A stretch of DNA of 64,000 nucleotides from Bacteroidota bacterium (GTDB lineage: Bacteria; Bacteroidota; Bacteroidia; Palsa-965), in NCBI GenBank assembly GCA_016194975.1, contig JACQAM010000001.1, positions 1 through 64,000 of the forward strand, in the 5' to 3' direction. Below are positions 53,830 through 63,959 of the stretch, piece by piece (position 1 is the first letter of the stretch; each line of letters starts with the position of its first letter). The position numbers and the translations under genes are program-made. Under the pieces are notes generated by a model. That model ran no database searches, was not told the DNA's origin, and saw nothing but the letters and a program-made list of their open reading frames with translations.

Positions 53830-53994
53830 TTAAGAATTTTTCTCCGGGTAAATGATCTTCGCCCTGCTCATCATTTTCCCAATTCTGATCAAACGCATTA
53901 GAAAATGAAATCGTTCCTCCGGACTGCGCTTCATCGCGATCCTCCGCTTATCATCCTCAGAAAGAGATAAAACTTTTTTCTTTTCCACGAGCAA
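53830..53994 (-). CDS. Small helical partner ORF of the nucleotidyltransferase
   Basis: The 54-residue ORF (TTG 53994; an internal ATG lies at 53934) reads LLVEKKKVLSLSEDDKRRIA, then MKRSPEERFHFLMRLIRIGK, and ends PEKNS. SPEERF-x-x-L-x-R-L-I resembles short proteins I have seen encoded next to nucleotidyltransferases. It ends 9 bp before the GTG of the NTase gene. It may be co-translated and could be an antitoxin-like partner. It is too short for the usual gene finders. Confidence 0.5.
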   Translation of the reverse strand: MLVEKKKVLSLSEDDKRRIAMKRSPEERFHFLMRLIRIGKMMSRAKIIYPEKNS

Positions 53995-54037
53995 CTTTTT
54001 GAATCTGTAATTTGTAATCTAACAATCTGTAATCCCT

Positions 54038-55363
54038 TTACGCTTTCACCACCCCGATCTTCTTCTTGATCCCTTCGGTAGTGATGGAGCCCGGGCGTTC
54101 TATCGGGTGGCCAAGTGCACGATCCCAGATGAGTGATGCGAGTACACCCAACGCACGCGACACGCCGAAGAGTACGGTGTAAAAATCAAATTCTTTAATT
54201 CCGAAATGCATGAGCAGCGCGCCGCTGTGTGCATCCACATTCGGCCACGGATTTTTTATTTTCCCTGTTGACTCAAGGATCGGCGGCGCCACTTTGTAGA
54301 TCATCTGCACGATCTCGCACAGCGGATCAACTCCTTTTACATTTTTGATATAACGATTATAAAAATCCTGTTGCGCCACAAATCGCGGATCGGTTTTTCT
54401 CAACACGGCGTGGCCGTATCCCGGAACAACTCTTCCATCAGCAAGCGTTTTTTTAATGTAATCTTCAATTTGTTTTTCACTCGGAAGATCAGTTCCTATT
54501 TCTTTGCGCATGTTCAGTATCCACTGGATCACTTCCTGATTTGCGAGTCCATGCAGTGGGCCGGCGAGTCCGTTCATTCCTGCAGCGTAAGCGAGATAAG
54601 GATCGCTCAATGCAGAACCGACAAGATGCGTAGTGTGCGCTGAAACATTTCCCCCTTCGTGATCCACGTGAATCGTCATGTACAAACGCATCAAACGTTT
54701 CACATCGAATTCATCGTAACCGAGCATGTGTGCAATATTCGCAGCCCAGTCAAGTTTCGGATCGGGTTCAATGTGTTCGTTGTTCTTGTATTTTTTCCGG
54801 TAGATGTAGCAGGCAATTCGCGGCAAACGCGCAATGAGATTCATGGAATCTTCATACGTATAATCCCAATACTCTTTTTTGTTTATTCCTTCGCGGTAAG
54901 CTTTTGCAAAAAGAGATTCTGTTTGCATCGCCATCACTGCAATGCTGAACATCGTCATGGGGTGCGTGGATGCAGGAAGTTTATCAATGGTATCGAAAAC
55001 ATGTTTGGGAACGATCGCTCTTCTCGCCCAGTTATTACTGATGTTGTACACTTCTTCGGTAGTTGGCAAATCACCCACGAGCATGAGATAAAAAATTCCT
55101 TCGGGAAGCGGCTCTGTACCGTTCGGCGCTTTCGGAAGTTTTTCCCGCAATTCAGGAATGGAATATCCGCGGAAACGAATTCCTTCATCCGGATCGAGCT
55201 TCGAAGTTTCCGTTACAAGTCCTGTTATACTTTTCATTCCCTGGTAAACCTGCGCAACGGTGTACTCTCCTAATTTTTTATCACCATGTTCTTTGATGAT
55301 GGCTTTCACTTCTGCTGCCATCGGCTTTGCCTTCGCAATGAATTTTTCCTTGAGCGTATCCAT
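54038..55363 (-). CDS. gltA: Citrate synthase
   Basis: The 441-residue protein has citrate synthase motifs: HVDHEGGNVSAHTTHLVGSA with the active-site His, MNGLAGPLHGLANQEV and PGYGHAVLRKTDPR with the second His. VNADAHSGALL-like text (PNVDAHSGALLMHFGI) supplies the catalytic Asp. The HEGGNVSAH-GLAGPLHGLANQEV form and the length resemble the eukaryotic mitochondrial type I enzyme more than E. coli GltA. It condenses acetyl-CoA and oxaloacetate in the TCA cycle. It ends the ribosomal-operon string rplQ-carA-eno-gltA. A tiny ORF separates it from eno. Confidence 0.97.
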   Translation of the reverse strand: MDTLKEKFIAKAKPMAAEVKAIIKEHGDKKLGEYTVAQVYQGMKSITGLVTETSKLDPDEGIRFRGYSIPELREKLPKAPNGTEPLPEGIFYLMLVGDLPTTEEVYNISNNWARRAIVPKHVFDTIDKLPASTHPMTMFSIAVMAMQTESLFAKAYREGINKKEYWDYTYEDSMNLIARLPRIACYIYRKKYKNNEHIEPDPKLDWAANIAHMLGYDEFDVKRLMRLYMTIHVDHEGGNVSAHTTHLVGSALSDPYLAYAAGMNGLAGPLHGLANQEVIQWILNMRKEIGTDLPSEKQIEDYIKKTLADGRVVPGYGHAVLRKTDPRFVAQQDFYNRYIKNVKGVDPLCEIVQMIYKVAPPILESTGKIKNPWPNVDAHSGALLMHFGIKEFDFYTVLFGVSRALGVLASLIWDRALGHPIERPGSITTEGIKKKIGVVKA

Positions 55364-55428
55364 AATTTTATTTTTTATTGCCGTGCTTTTTCACAGCGGG
55401 AGTCATTTAAATCTTGTCTTGCTCTAAA

Positions 55429-55548
55429 TTAGGAAGTTTTCAGCTTGTAAAATAAAAGTTGCGCAAGAATAATAAACGTGATCAGGAGCGCACCGTTCAG
55501 CGCTTCGAATCCTCTCCTGTTCCGCTGCACCCCGAGTGCCCGGGTCAC
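55429..55548 (-). CDS. Possible tiny single-pass membrane protein between eno and gltA
   Basis: The 39-residue frame (GTG 55548) reads VTRALGVQRNRRGFEALNGA followed by a hydrophobic helix (LLITFIILAQLLFYKL) and KTS. A basic N-terminus and one membrane helix are typical of small membrane proteins. It has no ATG and no conserved motif I know. It may be a chance frame. Confidence 0.3.
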   Translation of the reverse strand: MTRALGVQRNRRGFEALNGALLITFIILAQLLFYKLKTS

Positions 55549-55628
55549 ATTCGGCTAATGATGTTACGGCTGCGCAATAAATCCACACGAGAACAGATGT
55601 GCCCTGCTAATATTTTTTCAAAATATTT

Positions 55629-56998
<1,370 letters not shown>

Positions 56999-57007
56999 AA
57001 AAATTAT

Positions 57008-58159
57008 TTATACTGATACTTTCTTTTTTACCGAATTCATCATCTTCATAAAATCATCGAACAGGTAACGCGAATCATGCGGGCCGGCCGAAGCTTCAGG
57101 GTGATATTGAACCGAAAAAATATTTTTCACTTTGTGACGGATACCTTCGATCGTTTTATCATTGAGGTTGACGTGTGTCACTTCTATTTCATTATTCTTT
57201 TCCACATCTTCTGCTTTTACCGAGAAGCCATGATTCTGTGAAGTGATCTCGCTTTTTCCGGTGATAATATTTTTCACCGGATGATTTATGCCGCGATGTC
57301 CGTTGTGCATTTTGTAAGTAGAAATTCCGAATGATTCTGCCAATAACTGATGCCCGAGACAAATTCCGAAAACAGGAACATTGGTAGTTGTGAGTTGTTT
57401 CACTGTTTCAATTTCATCTTTCATCACGGAAGGATCGCCGGGGCCGTTGGATAACATGATGCCATCGGGTTTCCATGCGAGGATTTCTTTTGCCGGAGTT
57501 TTCTGCGGAAATATTTTTACATAACAACCACGTTCAACAAGGCATCGGATGATATTTTTCTTCACGCCTACATCAATGAGTGCAACTTTTTTTTCTGCAT
57601 TCGGATCACCCACTGAATAAGATTCTTTCGTGGAAACTTTCGATGACAACTCGAGTCCGGCCATAGAAGGAACTTTCGAAAGTTTTTCTTTCAGGATTTC
57701 CAGATCCATGATCCCGCTCGAGATGATCGCGTTCATTGCTCCTTTATCGCGGATATGCCGCACAATAGCGCGCGTATCCACTTCACAGATGCCTACGATC
57801 TTCTGTTCAAGAAAATAATCTTTCACCGACCTGGACGCGAGCGGGCGCGAAAACATTTCGGAGAATTTTTTACAAACGAGTCCGGCAATTTTTATTGAAT
57901 CCGATTCCACTTCTTCATTCCGTATTCCGTAATTCCCGATGTGAACAGAATTTGCAATAAGAATCTGCCCGAAGTACGAAGGATCAGTAAAAATTTCCTG
58001 GTAGCCGGTCATGCCTGTATTGAAACAGATCTCGCCGGTGGTAGTGCCGATGTTTCCGGCAGCTTTACCATGAAAGACCGTTCCGTCTTCGAGCAACAGG
58101 ATAGCCGGAGGGAGCGCGTGATATTTTAAGCGTGTTGATCGGGTTTCTTTCTCTTCCAC
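57008..58159 (-). CDS. carA: Carbamoyl-phosphate synthase small subunit
   Basis: The only sensible start is GTG 58159; no ATG lies near. The 383-residue protein has the N-terminal domain (PAILLLEDGTVFHGKAAG, GEICFNTGMTGYQEIFTDPS, VCEVDTRAIVRHIRDKGAM-like) and a class I glutaminase. The nucleophile Cys267 lies in VFGICLGHQLLAESFG, and the catalytic pair in FSVQYHPEASAGPHDS. It supplies ammonia to CarB for carbamoyl phosphate (pyrimidine and arginine pathways). carB is not in the window. It follows rplQ across a strong terminator. Confidence 0.97.
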   Translation of the reverse strand: MEEKETRSTRLKYHALPPAILLLEDGTVFHGKAAGNIGTTTGEICFNTGMTGYQEIFTDPSYFGQILIANSVHIGNYGIRNEEVESDSIKIAGLVCKKFSEMFSRPLASRSVKDYFLEQKIVGICEVDTRAIVRHIRDKGAMNAIISSGIMDLEILKEKLSKVPSMAGLELSSKVSTKESYSVGDPNAEKKVALIDVGVKKNIIRCLVERGCYVKIFPQKTPAKEILAWKPDGIMLSNGPGDPSVMKDEIETVKQLTTTNVPVFGICLGHQLLAESFGISTYKMHNGHRGINHPVKNIITGKSEITSQNHGFSVKAEDVEKNNEIEVTHVNLNDKTIEGIRHKVKNIFSVQYHPEASAGPHDSRYLFDDFMKMMNSVKKKVSV

Positions 58160-58183
58160 GAGTTAAGGTTTGATCATAAAAAG

Positions 58184-58219
58184 AAAACGGGATGAGGCAA
58201 AATTACCTTATCCCGTTTT
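58184..58219 (-). terminator. Strong terminator after rplQ, before carA
   Basis: AAAACGGGAT-(G/T)-AGG/CCT-ATCCCGTTTT arms of 14 bp (58184-58197 and 58206-58219) enclose AAAATTA-type loop. On the minus strand the stem is followed by CTTTTTATG. It ends the ribosomal operon before carA. Confidence 0.85.
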
Positions 58220-58245
58220 GGTGTTGAAATGAATTTGCTGACAAA

Positions 58246-58770
58246 TTATTCACTTTTGGTTTCAGTATTGTTTTCGTTATTGTCTTCGGCGTCTTTCGAT
58301 TTTACTTTTCCGCGGCCGCGACGAGTTGTTTTCGCTTTTTTGCCATCGGCTTTTACATTGAGCAATATTTCATTGTAATCAACCAGTTCTATAAGGCACA
58401 AATCTGAACTATCGCGGCGCCGTTTGGAGGTGATCTTCGGGCTTGCGCTCAGGCTGTATTTGATGATGCGCGTATATCCTCCCGGCCGGGTCGCAACTTT
58501 CGGCCCCACTTCTTTGAAAAGTTCAGTCACTGCTTTTTTATTTGCGAGATAACTGAAAACCAAACGGCGATTGTTCATGTCTTCCAATTTGGTGGAAGCA
58601 GGTTTCGAACGTGTGATGATTGGTTCAACAAAAGTGCGCAATGCTTTTGCTTTTGCAACAGTGGTATTGATCCGCTTGTGCAGGATAAGCGCACTTGCAA
58701 GATTCGAAAGAAGAGCGGAACGGTGTCCGTCTTTTCTTCCGAGGTGATTATTTTTATTTCCGTGTCTCAT
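58246..58770 (-). CDS. rplQ: 50S ribosomal protein L17
   Basis: The 174-residue protein has the L17 core ([20 protein letters not shown], then [20 protein letters not shown] and [14 protein letters not shown]), with a C-terminal extension of ~55 residues rich in Lys and Glu ([18 protein letters not shown]). Bacteroidota L17 proteins usually have such tails. It is the last gene of the operon with rpoA 44 bp upstream, and a strong terminator follows. Confidence 0.98.
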   Translation of the reverse strand: MRHGNKNNHLGRKDGHRSALLSNLASALILHKRINTTVAKAKALRTFVEPIITRSKPASTKLEDMNNRRLVFSYLANKKAVTELFKEVGPKVATRPGGYTRIIKYSLSASPKITSKRRRDSSDLCLIELVDYNEILLNVKADGKKAKTTRRGRGKVKSKDAEDNNENNTETKSE

Positions 58771-58814
58771 TTTCTTTCGGCATTAACAACTGAACTTTTC
58801 GGTTCAGAAAAATT

Positions 58815-59807
58815 TTAGTCGCGGTCGAGTTTATATTTCGTCACATTCATTCCGAACTGGAGGCCTTTGCTGGCTACAAGTTCTTCGAGTTCTGTCAATG
58901 ATTTTTTACCAAAGTTCCGGAATTTCAGAAGATCATTCTTGTTGAATGAAACGAGATCACCGAGTGTTTCCACGTCTGCTGCTTTAAGACAGTTAAGCGC
59001 GCGGACAGAAAGATCCATATCCACGAGTTTGGTCTTAAGCAACTGGCGCATGTGAAGTGAATCTTCATCGAATTCTTCGGACGAAGCTTTCTCCACGGTA
59101 TCGAGTGTGATCTTCTCGTCGGAGAAGAGCATAAAATGGTGAATGAGAATTTTCGCTGCTTCTTTCAAAGCATCTTTAGGATGAATGGAACCATCGGTAA
59201 CAATTTCGAGAACGAGTTTCTCATAATCTGTTTTCTGTTCAACGCGATAATTCTCCACTGCATATTTCACGTTACGGATCGGCGTATAGATCGCATCCAT
59301 CGGAATGAGTCCGATTGCGGCGTTCACCGGTTTGTTTTCGTCAGCAGGAACATAACCACGTCCTTTTTCAATAGTGAGTTCGATCTTGAGTTTCACACTC
59401 GCCTCCATTGTGCAGATCACGAAATCGGGATTAAGCACCTGGAAACCGGAAGTGAATTTTCCGATATCGCCGGCAGTGAGTTGTGTTTTGCCGGTGATAT
59501 TGACCACTACTTTTTCATTTTCGGTATTGTCGATCTGGCGCTTGAACCGAACCTGTTTCAGATTAAGAACCATTTCGGTAACATCTTCCATCACGCCTTT
59601 AATTGTAGAGAATTCATGCTCCACACCTTCTATACGAATTGTGGTAATAGCATAACCTTCGAGTGAAGAGAGAAGAATGCGACGAAGCGCATTTCCGATC
59701 GTGATACCATATCCTGGTTCCAACGGACGGAATTCAAAGAGTCCGTCAGTTTCACTGGATTGGATCATGATCACTTTATCTGGTTTCTGGAATGCAAGGA
59801 TGCCCAT
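58815..59807 (-). CDS. rpoA: DNA-directed RNA polymerase subunit alpha
   Basis: The 330-residue protein has the N-terminal dimerisation domain ([20 protein letters not shown], then [18 protein letters not shown]). The C-terminal domain is [20 protein letters not shown]-like, with [20 protein letters not shown]. It assembles the core polymerase and contacts promoter UP elements and activators. Order rpsD-rpoA-rplQ is standard. The gap to rpsD is 71 bp. Confidence 0.98.
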   Translation of the reverse strand: MGILAFQKPDKVIMIQSSETDGLFEFRPLEPGYGITIGNALRRILLSSLEGYAITTIRIEGVEHEFSTIKGVMEDVTEMVLNLKQVRFKRQIDNTENEKVVVNITGKTQLTAGDIGKFTSGFQVLNPDFVICTMEASVKLKIELTIEKGRGYVPADENKPVNAAIGLIPMDAIYTPIRNVKYAVENYRVEQKTDYEKLVLEIVTDGSIHPKDALKEAAKILIHHFMLFSDEKITLDTVEKASSEEFDEDSLHMRQLLKTKLVDMDLSVRALNCLKAADVETLGDLVSFNKNDLLKFRNFGKKSLTELEELVASKGLQFGMNVTKYKLDRD

Positions 59808-59878
59808 TGTTCTGTGTTTGTTCGTTTCAGAGAATCGGTTTTGTGCAGACGTTACGCGCCTCTGCGGGCGTTCATTTA

Positions 59879-60481
59879 TTATTTCGAATACAATTCGACG
59901 ATGAGTTGTTCTTTGATATTTTCAGGAATCTGTGTTCGCTCAGGGTAATTCACAAATTTTCCTTCGAGCGTGGAAGGATTGAATTCGATCCACGAATAAT
60001 TGGATCCGGCTCCAATGGAATTGGTGATTGCTTCAAGTGATTTTGATTTTTCACGAACCGCAACCTTATCGCCCGGTTTAACCGTGAAAGAAGGAACGTT
60101 CACCAAGTCTCCATTGACCGTGATGTGTCCATGAGAAACAAGCTGACGTGCTCCGGAGCGTGAAGGAGCGATTCCCATTCTGTAAACCACGTTATCGAGG
60201 CGTGCTTCGATAAGCTGAAGAAGAACTTCGCCGGTAATTCCTTTTGCACGTGATGCGCGATCGAAGATGTTCGCGAACTGGCGCTCGAGAATCCCATAAG
60301 TATATTTCACCTTTTGTTTTTCCTGAAGCTGCACGGCATACTCGGATTTTTTGTTGCGCTTTGACGTAGCGCCATGTTGTCCGGGTCCGTATTGTTTTTT
60401 CTCGAGCACTTTATCAGGTCCGAAGATCGGCTCCTTGAATTTACGTGCGATTTTGGATTTTGGTCCTATGTATCTTGCCAT
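59879..60481 (-). CDS. rpsD: 30S ribosomal protein S4
   Basis: The 200-residue protein has S4 features: [20 protein letters not shown], the conserved KYGPGQHG-type segment ([20 protein letters not shown]), then [20 protein letters not shown]. The S4 RNA-binding domain reads [20 protein letters not shown] and [18 protein letters not shown]. It nucleates 30S assembly on 16S rRNA. No zinc-binding Cys are present, so it is the zinc-independent form. It sits between rpsK (33 bp upstream) and rpoA. Confidence 0.98.
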   Translation of the reverse strand: MARYIGPKSKIARKFKEPIFGPDKVLEKKQYGPGQHGATSKRNKKSEYAVQLQEKQKVKYTYGILERQFANIFDRASRAKGITGEVLLQLIEARLDNVVYRMGIAPSRSGARQLVSHGHITVNGDLVNVPSFTVKPGDKVAVREKSKSLEAITNSIGAGSNYSWIEFNPSTLEGKFVNYPERTQIPENIKEQLIVELYSK

Positions 60482-60514
60482 CTTTTATCGACAGTTTTTA
60501 TTTGAATGTTATAA

Positions 60515-60952
60515 TTAAACGCGGCGACGTTTTGGAGGACGACAGCCGTTGTGCGGGATCGGTGTAAGATCTATGATCTCGGTTACTTCTATACCAGCCT
60601 GGTTCAAAGTACGGATCGCGGATTCGCGGCCTGCACCCGGGCCTTTCACATAAACCTTCACCTTTCGGAGTCCGTTTTCATAAGCAGTTTTCGCTGCATC
60701 CCCTGCTGCAGTCTGAGCTGCATAAGGCGTATTCTTTTTAGAACCACGGAATCCCATTTTTCCGGCACTCGACCAGGAAATAGTCTGACCGGAAAGATTC
60801 GTCAGTGTGATGATGATATTGTTGAATGTGGCATTGATGTGTGCTTCGCCAATAGCATCCACTTTCACCGTGCGTTTGCGTGCGGCCACTTTACCGGCAG
60901 GAGCTGTGCCTTTACCGGTTGTTGCCTGTTGTGCTTGTTGTTGTTTTGCCAT
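60515..60952 (-). CDS. rpsK: 30S ribosomal protein S11
   Basis: The 145-residue protein has an N-terminal Gln/Ala/Lys-rich extension (~20 residues, [20 protein letters not shown]) before the S11 core. The core reads [40 protein letters not shown] and [20 protein letters not shown], ending [12 protein letters not shown]. It forms part of the mRNA exit platform. The extension is longer than in E. coli. In the operon between rpsM and rpsD. Confidence 0.98.
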   Translation of the reverse strand: MAKQQQAQQATTGKGTAPAGKVAARKRTVKVDAIGEAHINATFNNIIITLTNLSGQTISWSSAGKMGFRGSKKNTPYAAQTAAGDAAKTAYENGLRKVKVYVKGPGAGRESAIRTLNQAGIEVTEIIDLTPIPHNGCRPPKRRRV

Positions 60953-61007
60953 GACTTTTTTTTTCAGTTATGCGGCGAAGAGAATTTCATCCGCAGAAAA
61001 AATTATT

Positions 61008-61385
61008 TTATTTAACGGCTTTCTTTTTATTAGCAACTGTTTTGCGTTTCCCTTTTCGCGTACGCGCGTTGTTCTTTGTGGTTTGCCCGCGAACAGGAAG
61101 TCCGTTACGATGGCGCATACCGCGATAACTGCCGATATCGACGAGACGCTTGATATGCAACTGAACTTCTGAACGAAGTGCGCCTTCTACTTTGAAATTA
61201 TCAGAGATGGCCGAACGGATCTTGTTCAACTGATCGTCATTCCATTCCTGGACTTTCGTGTCGAAGTCCACACCGGCTTTGTTCAGAATTTTACGGGCGG
61301 TACTGCGGCCAATGCCGAAGATGTAGGTCAATCCTATTTCGCCTCTTTTGTTTTTCGGTAAATCAATTCCAGCAATCCTTGCCAT
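61008..61385 (-). CDS. rpsM: 30S ribosomal protein S13
   Basis: The 125-residue protein has S13 motifs: [40 protein letters not shown], and the basic C-terminus [20 protein letters not shown]. It contacts tRNA and the 50S head bridge. It lies 47 bp after rpmJ and 55 bp before rpsK on the same strand. Confidence 0.98.
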   Translation of the reverse strand: MARIAGIDLPKNKRGEIGLTYIFGIGRSTARKILNKAGVDFDTKVQEWNDDQLNKIRSAISDNFKVEGALRSEVQLHIKRLVDIGSYRGMRHRNGLPVRGQTTKNNARTRKGKRKTVANKKKAVK

Positions 61386-61432
61386 TTATGTTTGTTTTAT
61401 CGGGATACGTTTAACTATAATAATTTCCAGGA

Positions 61433-61552
61433 TCAGTTTTTCTGACGCTGTTTGAATTTCGGATTCTTTTTATTGATCACATAAAGACGTCCTTTGCGGC
61501 GAACCACAATGCATTCGGGACTTCTTTTCTTGATTGATGTTCTGACTTTCAT
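61433..61552 (-). CDS. rpmJ: 50S ribosomal protein L36
   Basis: This 39-residue gene reads [39 protein letters not shown]. It has a single Cys (Cys14) and lacks the C-x2-C...C-x4-H zinc set, so it is the zinc-free Bacteroidota-type L36. It lies between infA and rpsM in the operon, and is too short for standard ORF cut-offs. Confidence 0.95.
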   Translation of the reverse strand: MKVRTSIKKRSPECIVVRRKGRLYVINKKNPKFKQRQKN

Positions 61553-61588
61553 TGTATAGTTATTTCAGGTTTACTCAACTTCTTGATT

Positions 61589-61807
61589 TTATTTATAACG
61601 GTATGATATTCTTCCTTTGGTGAGATCATACGGTGATATTTCCACTTTTACTTTATCTCCGGGAAGGATCTTGATATAATGCATCCTCATCTTTCCCGAA
61701 ATATGCGCAGTAATCACGTGACCATTTTCAAGCTCTACGCGGAACATCGCGTTAGAGAGCGCTTCGATGATCGTGCCGTCCTGCTCAATTGATGGTGTTT
61801 TCGCCAT
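61589..61807 (-). CDS. infA: Translation initiation factor IF-1
   Basis: The 72-residue S1-like OB fold starts [20 protein letters not shown] and continues [20 protein letters not shown], with the classical IF-1 motif [20 protein letters not shown]. It occupies the A site during initiation on the 30S subunit. The gap to map (upstream) is 3 bp and to rpmJ (downstream) 36 bp. Confidence 0.98.
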   Translation of the reverse strand: MAKTPSIEQDGTIIEALSNAMFRVELENGHVITAHISGKMRMHYIKILPGDKVKVEISPYDLTKGRISYRYK

Positions 61808-61810
61808 GCT

Positions 61811-62599
61811 TTATAATTCAATTTTCATTTCTTTCAGAACATTTTCTATTTCTTCAAAAGAGGAAAGAATGTCGGCTTTCCCTTTAGTGACGGCTATCGT
61901 GTGCTCATAGTGAGCGCTCGGCATTCCATCTGCTGTTGTGATGGTCCATCCATCTGATTCCTGGCGAACATTTCGCTTCCCCATATTAATCATGGGTTCT
62001 ATTGCTATGACCAGTCCTTCGGCGAGTTTCGGTCCGCTTCCCCTTTTTCCATAATTAGGAACTTCAGGTTCTTCGTGCAGATGTTTCCCAACACCGTGAC
62101 CAACCAATTCGCGCACCACGGAGAATCCATTTTTTTCCGCGTTAAGCTGAACTGTTTCGCTGATGTCGCCGATCCTTCCACCGATAGATGCGCGCTCTAT
62201 TCCAAGAAGCAGGCATTCCTTAGTAACGCGAAGGAGCTTCAAGACAGAAGGTTTCACATCACCGACAGGAAAAGTAAATGCGCTGTCTCCGTAATAACCA
62301 TTCATCAGCACACCACAATCCACTGAAACAATGTCGCCATCTTTTAGTTCATATTTTCCGGGGATTCCGTGAACCACTTGAGCATTTACAGAAATGCAAA
62401 GTGTTCCGGGAAATCCGCGATAACCTTTGAACGCTGGTTTTCCATCATTATCCATAATGAATTCCTCCGCCAGTTTATCGATGGCAGCAGTAGTTTTTCC
62501 GGGGATGATTTCCCGTGCTACAGTTGCGAGTGTTTTTCCAACAAGTAAAGAACTACGTCGTATTAATTCTATTTCTTCGTGCGATTTGTACTTGATCAT
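61811..62599 (-). CDS. map: Methionine aminopeptidase, type I
   Basis: The 262-residue protein has the pita-bread fold motifs with five metal ligands: Asp in VDCGVLMNGYYGDSAFTF (two Asp), His in GHGVGKHLHEEPEVPNYGKR, and two Glu in IEPMINMG and HYEHTIAVT. It removes N-terminal Met from nascent proteins, with divalent metals as cofactor. It sits between secY and infA in the ribosomal operon, 3 bp from each, a common order. Confidence 0.98.
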   Translation of the reverse strand: MIKYKSHEEIELIRRSSLLVGKTLATVAREIIPGKTTAAIDKLAEEFIMDNDGKPAFKGYRGFPGTLCISVNAQVVHGIPGKYELKDGDIVSVDCGVLMNGYYGDSAFTFPVGDVKPSVLKLLRVTKECLLLGIERASIGGRIGDISETVQLNAEKNGFSVVRELVGHGVGKHLHEEPEVPNYGKRGSGPKLAEGLVIAIEPMINMGKRNVRQESDGWTITTADGMPSAHYEHTIAVTKGKADILSSFEEIENVLKEMKIEL

Positions 62600-62602
62600 T
62601 CT

Positions 62603-63958
62603 TTAGTACTGTGCTGTAGCAGTCATACCAACGGATGAACGGCCTTTGATTCGACCTGATTTCATCAGACCATCGTAGTGACGCATGAGAAGATAACTTT
62701 CAATTTGTTGTAAAGTATCGAGCACAACGCCTACGAGAATAAGAATACTTGTACCACCGTAGAATTGTGCAAATTCGTTCGACACGCCAAAATGAATTAC
62801 GATTGCAGGAAGGATCGCAACAACTGCGAGCATAAGAGCTCCGGGTAAGGTAATTCGAGACATGATCATGTCGATATATTCCGCTGTTTTCTTTCCGGGT
62901 TTTACTCCGGGAATGTATCCTTCATTTCGTTTCATTTCCTCTGCCATCATATTCGGGTTGACGGTGATCGCAGTATAGAAATAAGTGAATACAACAATGA
63001 GCAATGCCGTAAATGCATTATACCAGATTCCATAGTGGTTTCCGAATTCGCGCACAAACCAACTCACTTCGCCTTCTGAATTCCGGGTTGCAAATCCGGC
63101 GAGTTGTATCGGTATCATTACGATAGCCTGAGCAAATATGATGGGCATTACACCAGACGCATTCACTTTAAGAGGAATGTAATTTCTTTGTCCGCCGTAT
63201 TGACGATTACCTACTATTCTTTTTGCAAAGTGAATAGGAATTCTCCGCGTTCCCTGCACGAGCAGAATACAACCTACGACAACACAAAGCAAAACCGCCA
63301 GCTCCACAAGGAACATGATTAGTCCGCCGCCTGTTGATTCTAAACGTGAACCGAATTCAGTTGAAATAGCAAACGGAAGTCGCGCCACAATTCCTATCAT
63401 AATGATCAGCGAAATTCCATTACCGATTCCTTTGTCTGTAATTTTTTCGCCTAGCCACATCACGAAAACAGTTCCTGTTACGAGAATAAAAACAGCTTCG
63501 AACCACCAGAAGGTAGATTGATCACGCACAGCACCTGTTTTATCTGCAACTTGTGAAGCGAGATATCCGACAGCCTGCATAGCAGTGATAATGATGGTAA
63601 GGTAACGCGTATACTGATTGATTTTTTTTCTGCCGCTTTCCCCCTCACGCTGCAAACGCTGAAAATGAGGTAACGCCATTGTCAATAACTGGAGAATAAT
63701 AGAAGCAGAAATGTACGGCATGATGCCAAGTGCAAAAATAGAAGCACGTGAGAAAGCTCCTCCCGCAAAAATATTGATGAGTTGCAGAATCCCTTCGTCA
63801 TTCGTATGAGAACGTCGTAAAGCTTCCGGATCGACACCGGGAATTACCACGTAACTTCCGAGACGATAAATCAGCAGGAAGCCAAGCGTGTAAAGGATAC
63901 GCTGGCGAAGTTCCTCGATGGAAAAAATATTCCTTATGGTACCAATGAATTTCTTCAT
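62603..63958 (-). CDS. secY: Preprotein translocase subunit SecY
   Basis: The 451-residue membrane protein has ten hydrophobic segments and SecY motifs: YTLGFLLIYRLGSYVVIPGV, FALGIMPYISASIILQLLTM, GEKITDKGIGNGISLIIMIG and YYTAITVNPNMMAEEMKRN-like text. It forms the protein-conducting channel of the Sec translocon with SecE and SecG. rplO ends 1 bp before its ATG, and map follows by 3 bp. Bacteroidota export to the periplasm, upstream of T9SS, needs it. Confidence 0.98.
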   Translation of the reverse strand: MKKFIGTIRNIFSIEELRQRILYTLGFLLIYRLGSYVVIPGVDPEALRRSHTNDEGILQLINIFAGGAFSRASIFALGIMPYISASIILQLLTMALPHFQRLQREGESGRKKINQYTRYLTIIITAMQAVGYLASQVADKTGAVRDQSTFWWFEAVFILVTGTVFVMWLGEKITDKGIGNGISLIIMIGIVARLPFAISTEFGSRLESTGGGLIMFLVELAVLLCVVVGCILLVQGTRRIPIHFAKRIVGNRQYGGQRNYIPLKVNASGVMPIIFAQAIVMIPIQLAGFATRNSEGEVSWFVREFGNHYGIWYNAFTALLIVVFTYFYTAITVNPNMMAEEMKRNEGYIPGVKPGKKTAEYIDMIMSRITLPGALMLAVVAILPAIVIHFGVSNEFAQFYGGTSILILVGVVLDTLQQIESYLLMRHYDGLMKSGRIKGRSSVGMTATAQY

Positions 63959-63959
63959 A

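Noticed and set aside
55500-55535. TTCGAATCCTCTCC-like text resembling a tRNA 3' half
   Set aside because: The stem AGCGC/CCTCT does not pair and no acceptor partner lies ~70 bp upstream. It lies in a possible small reading frame.
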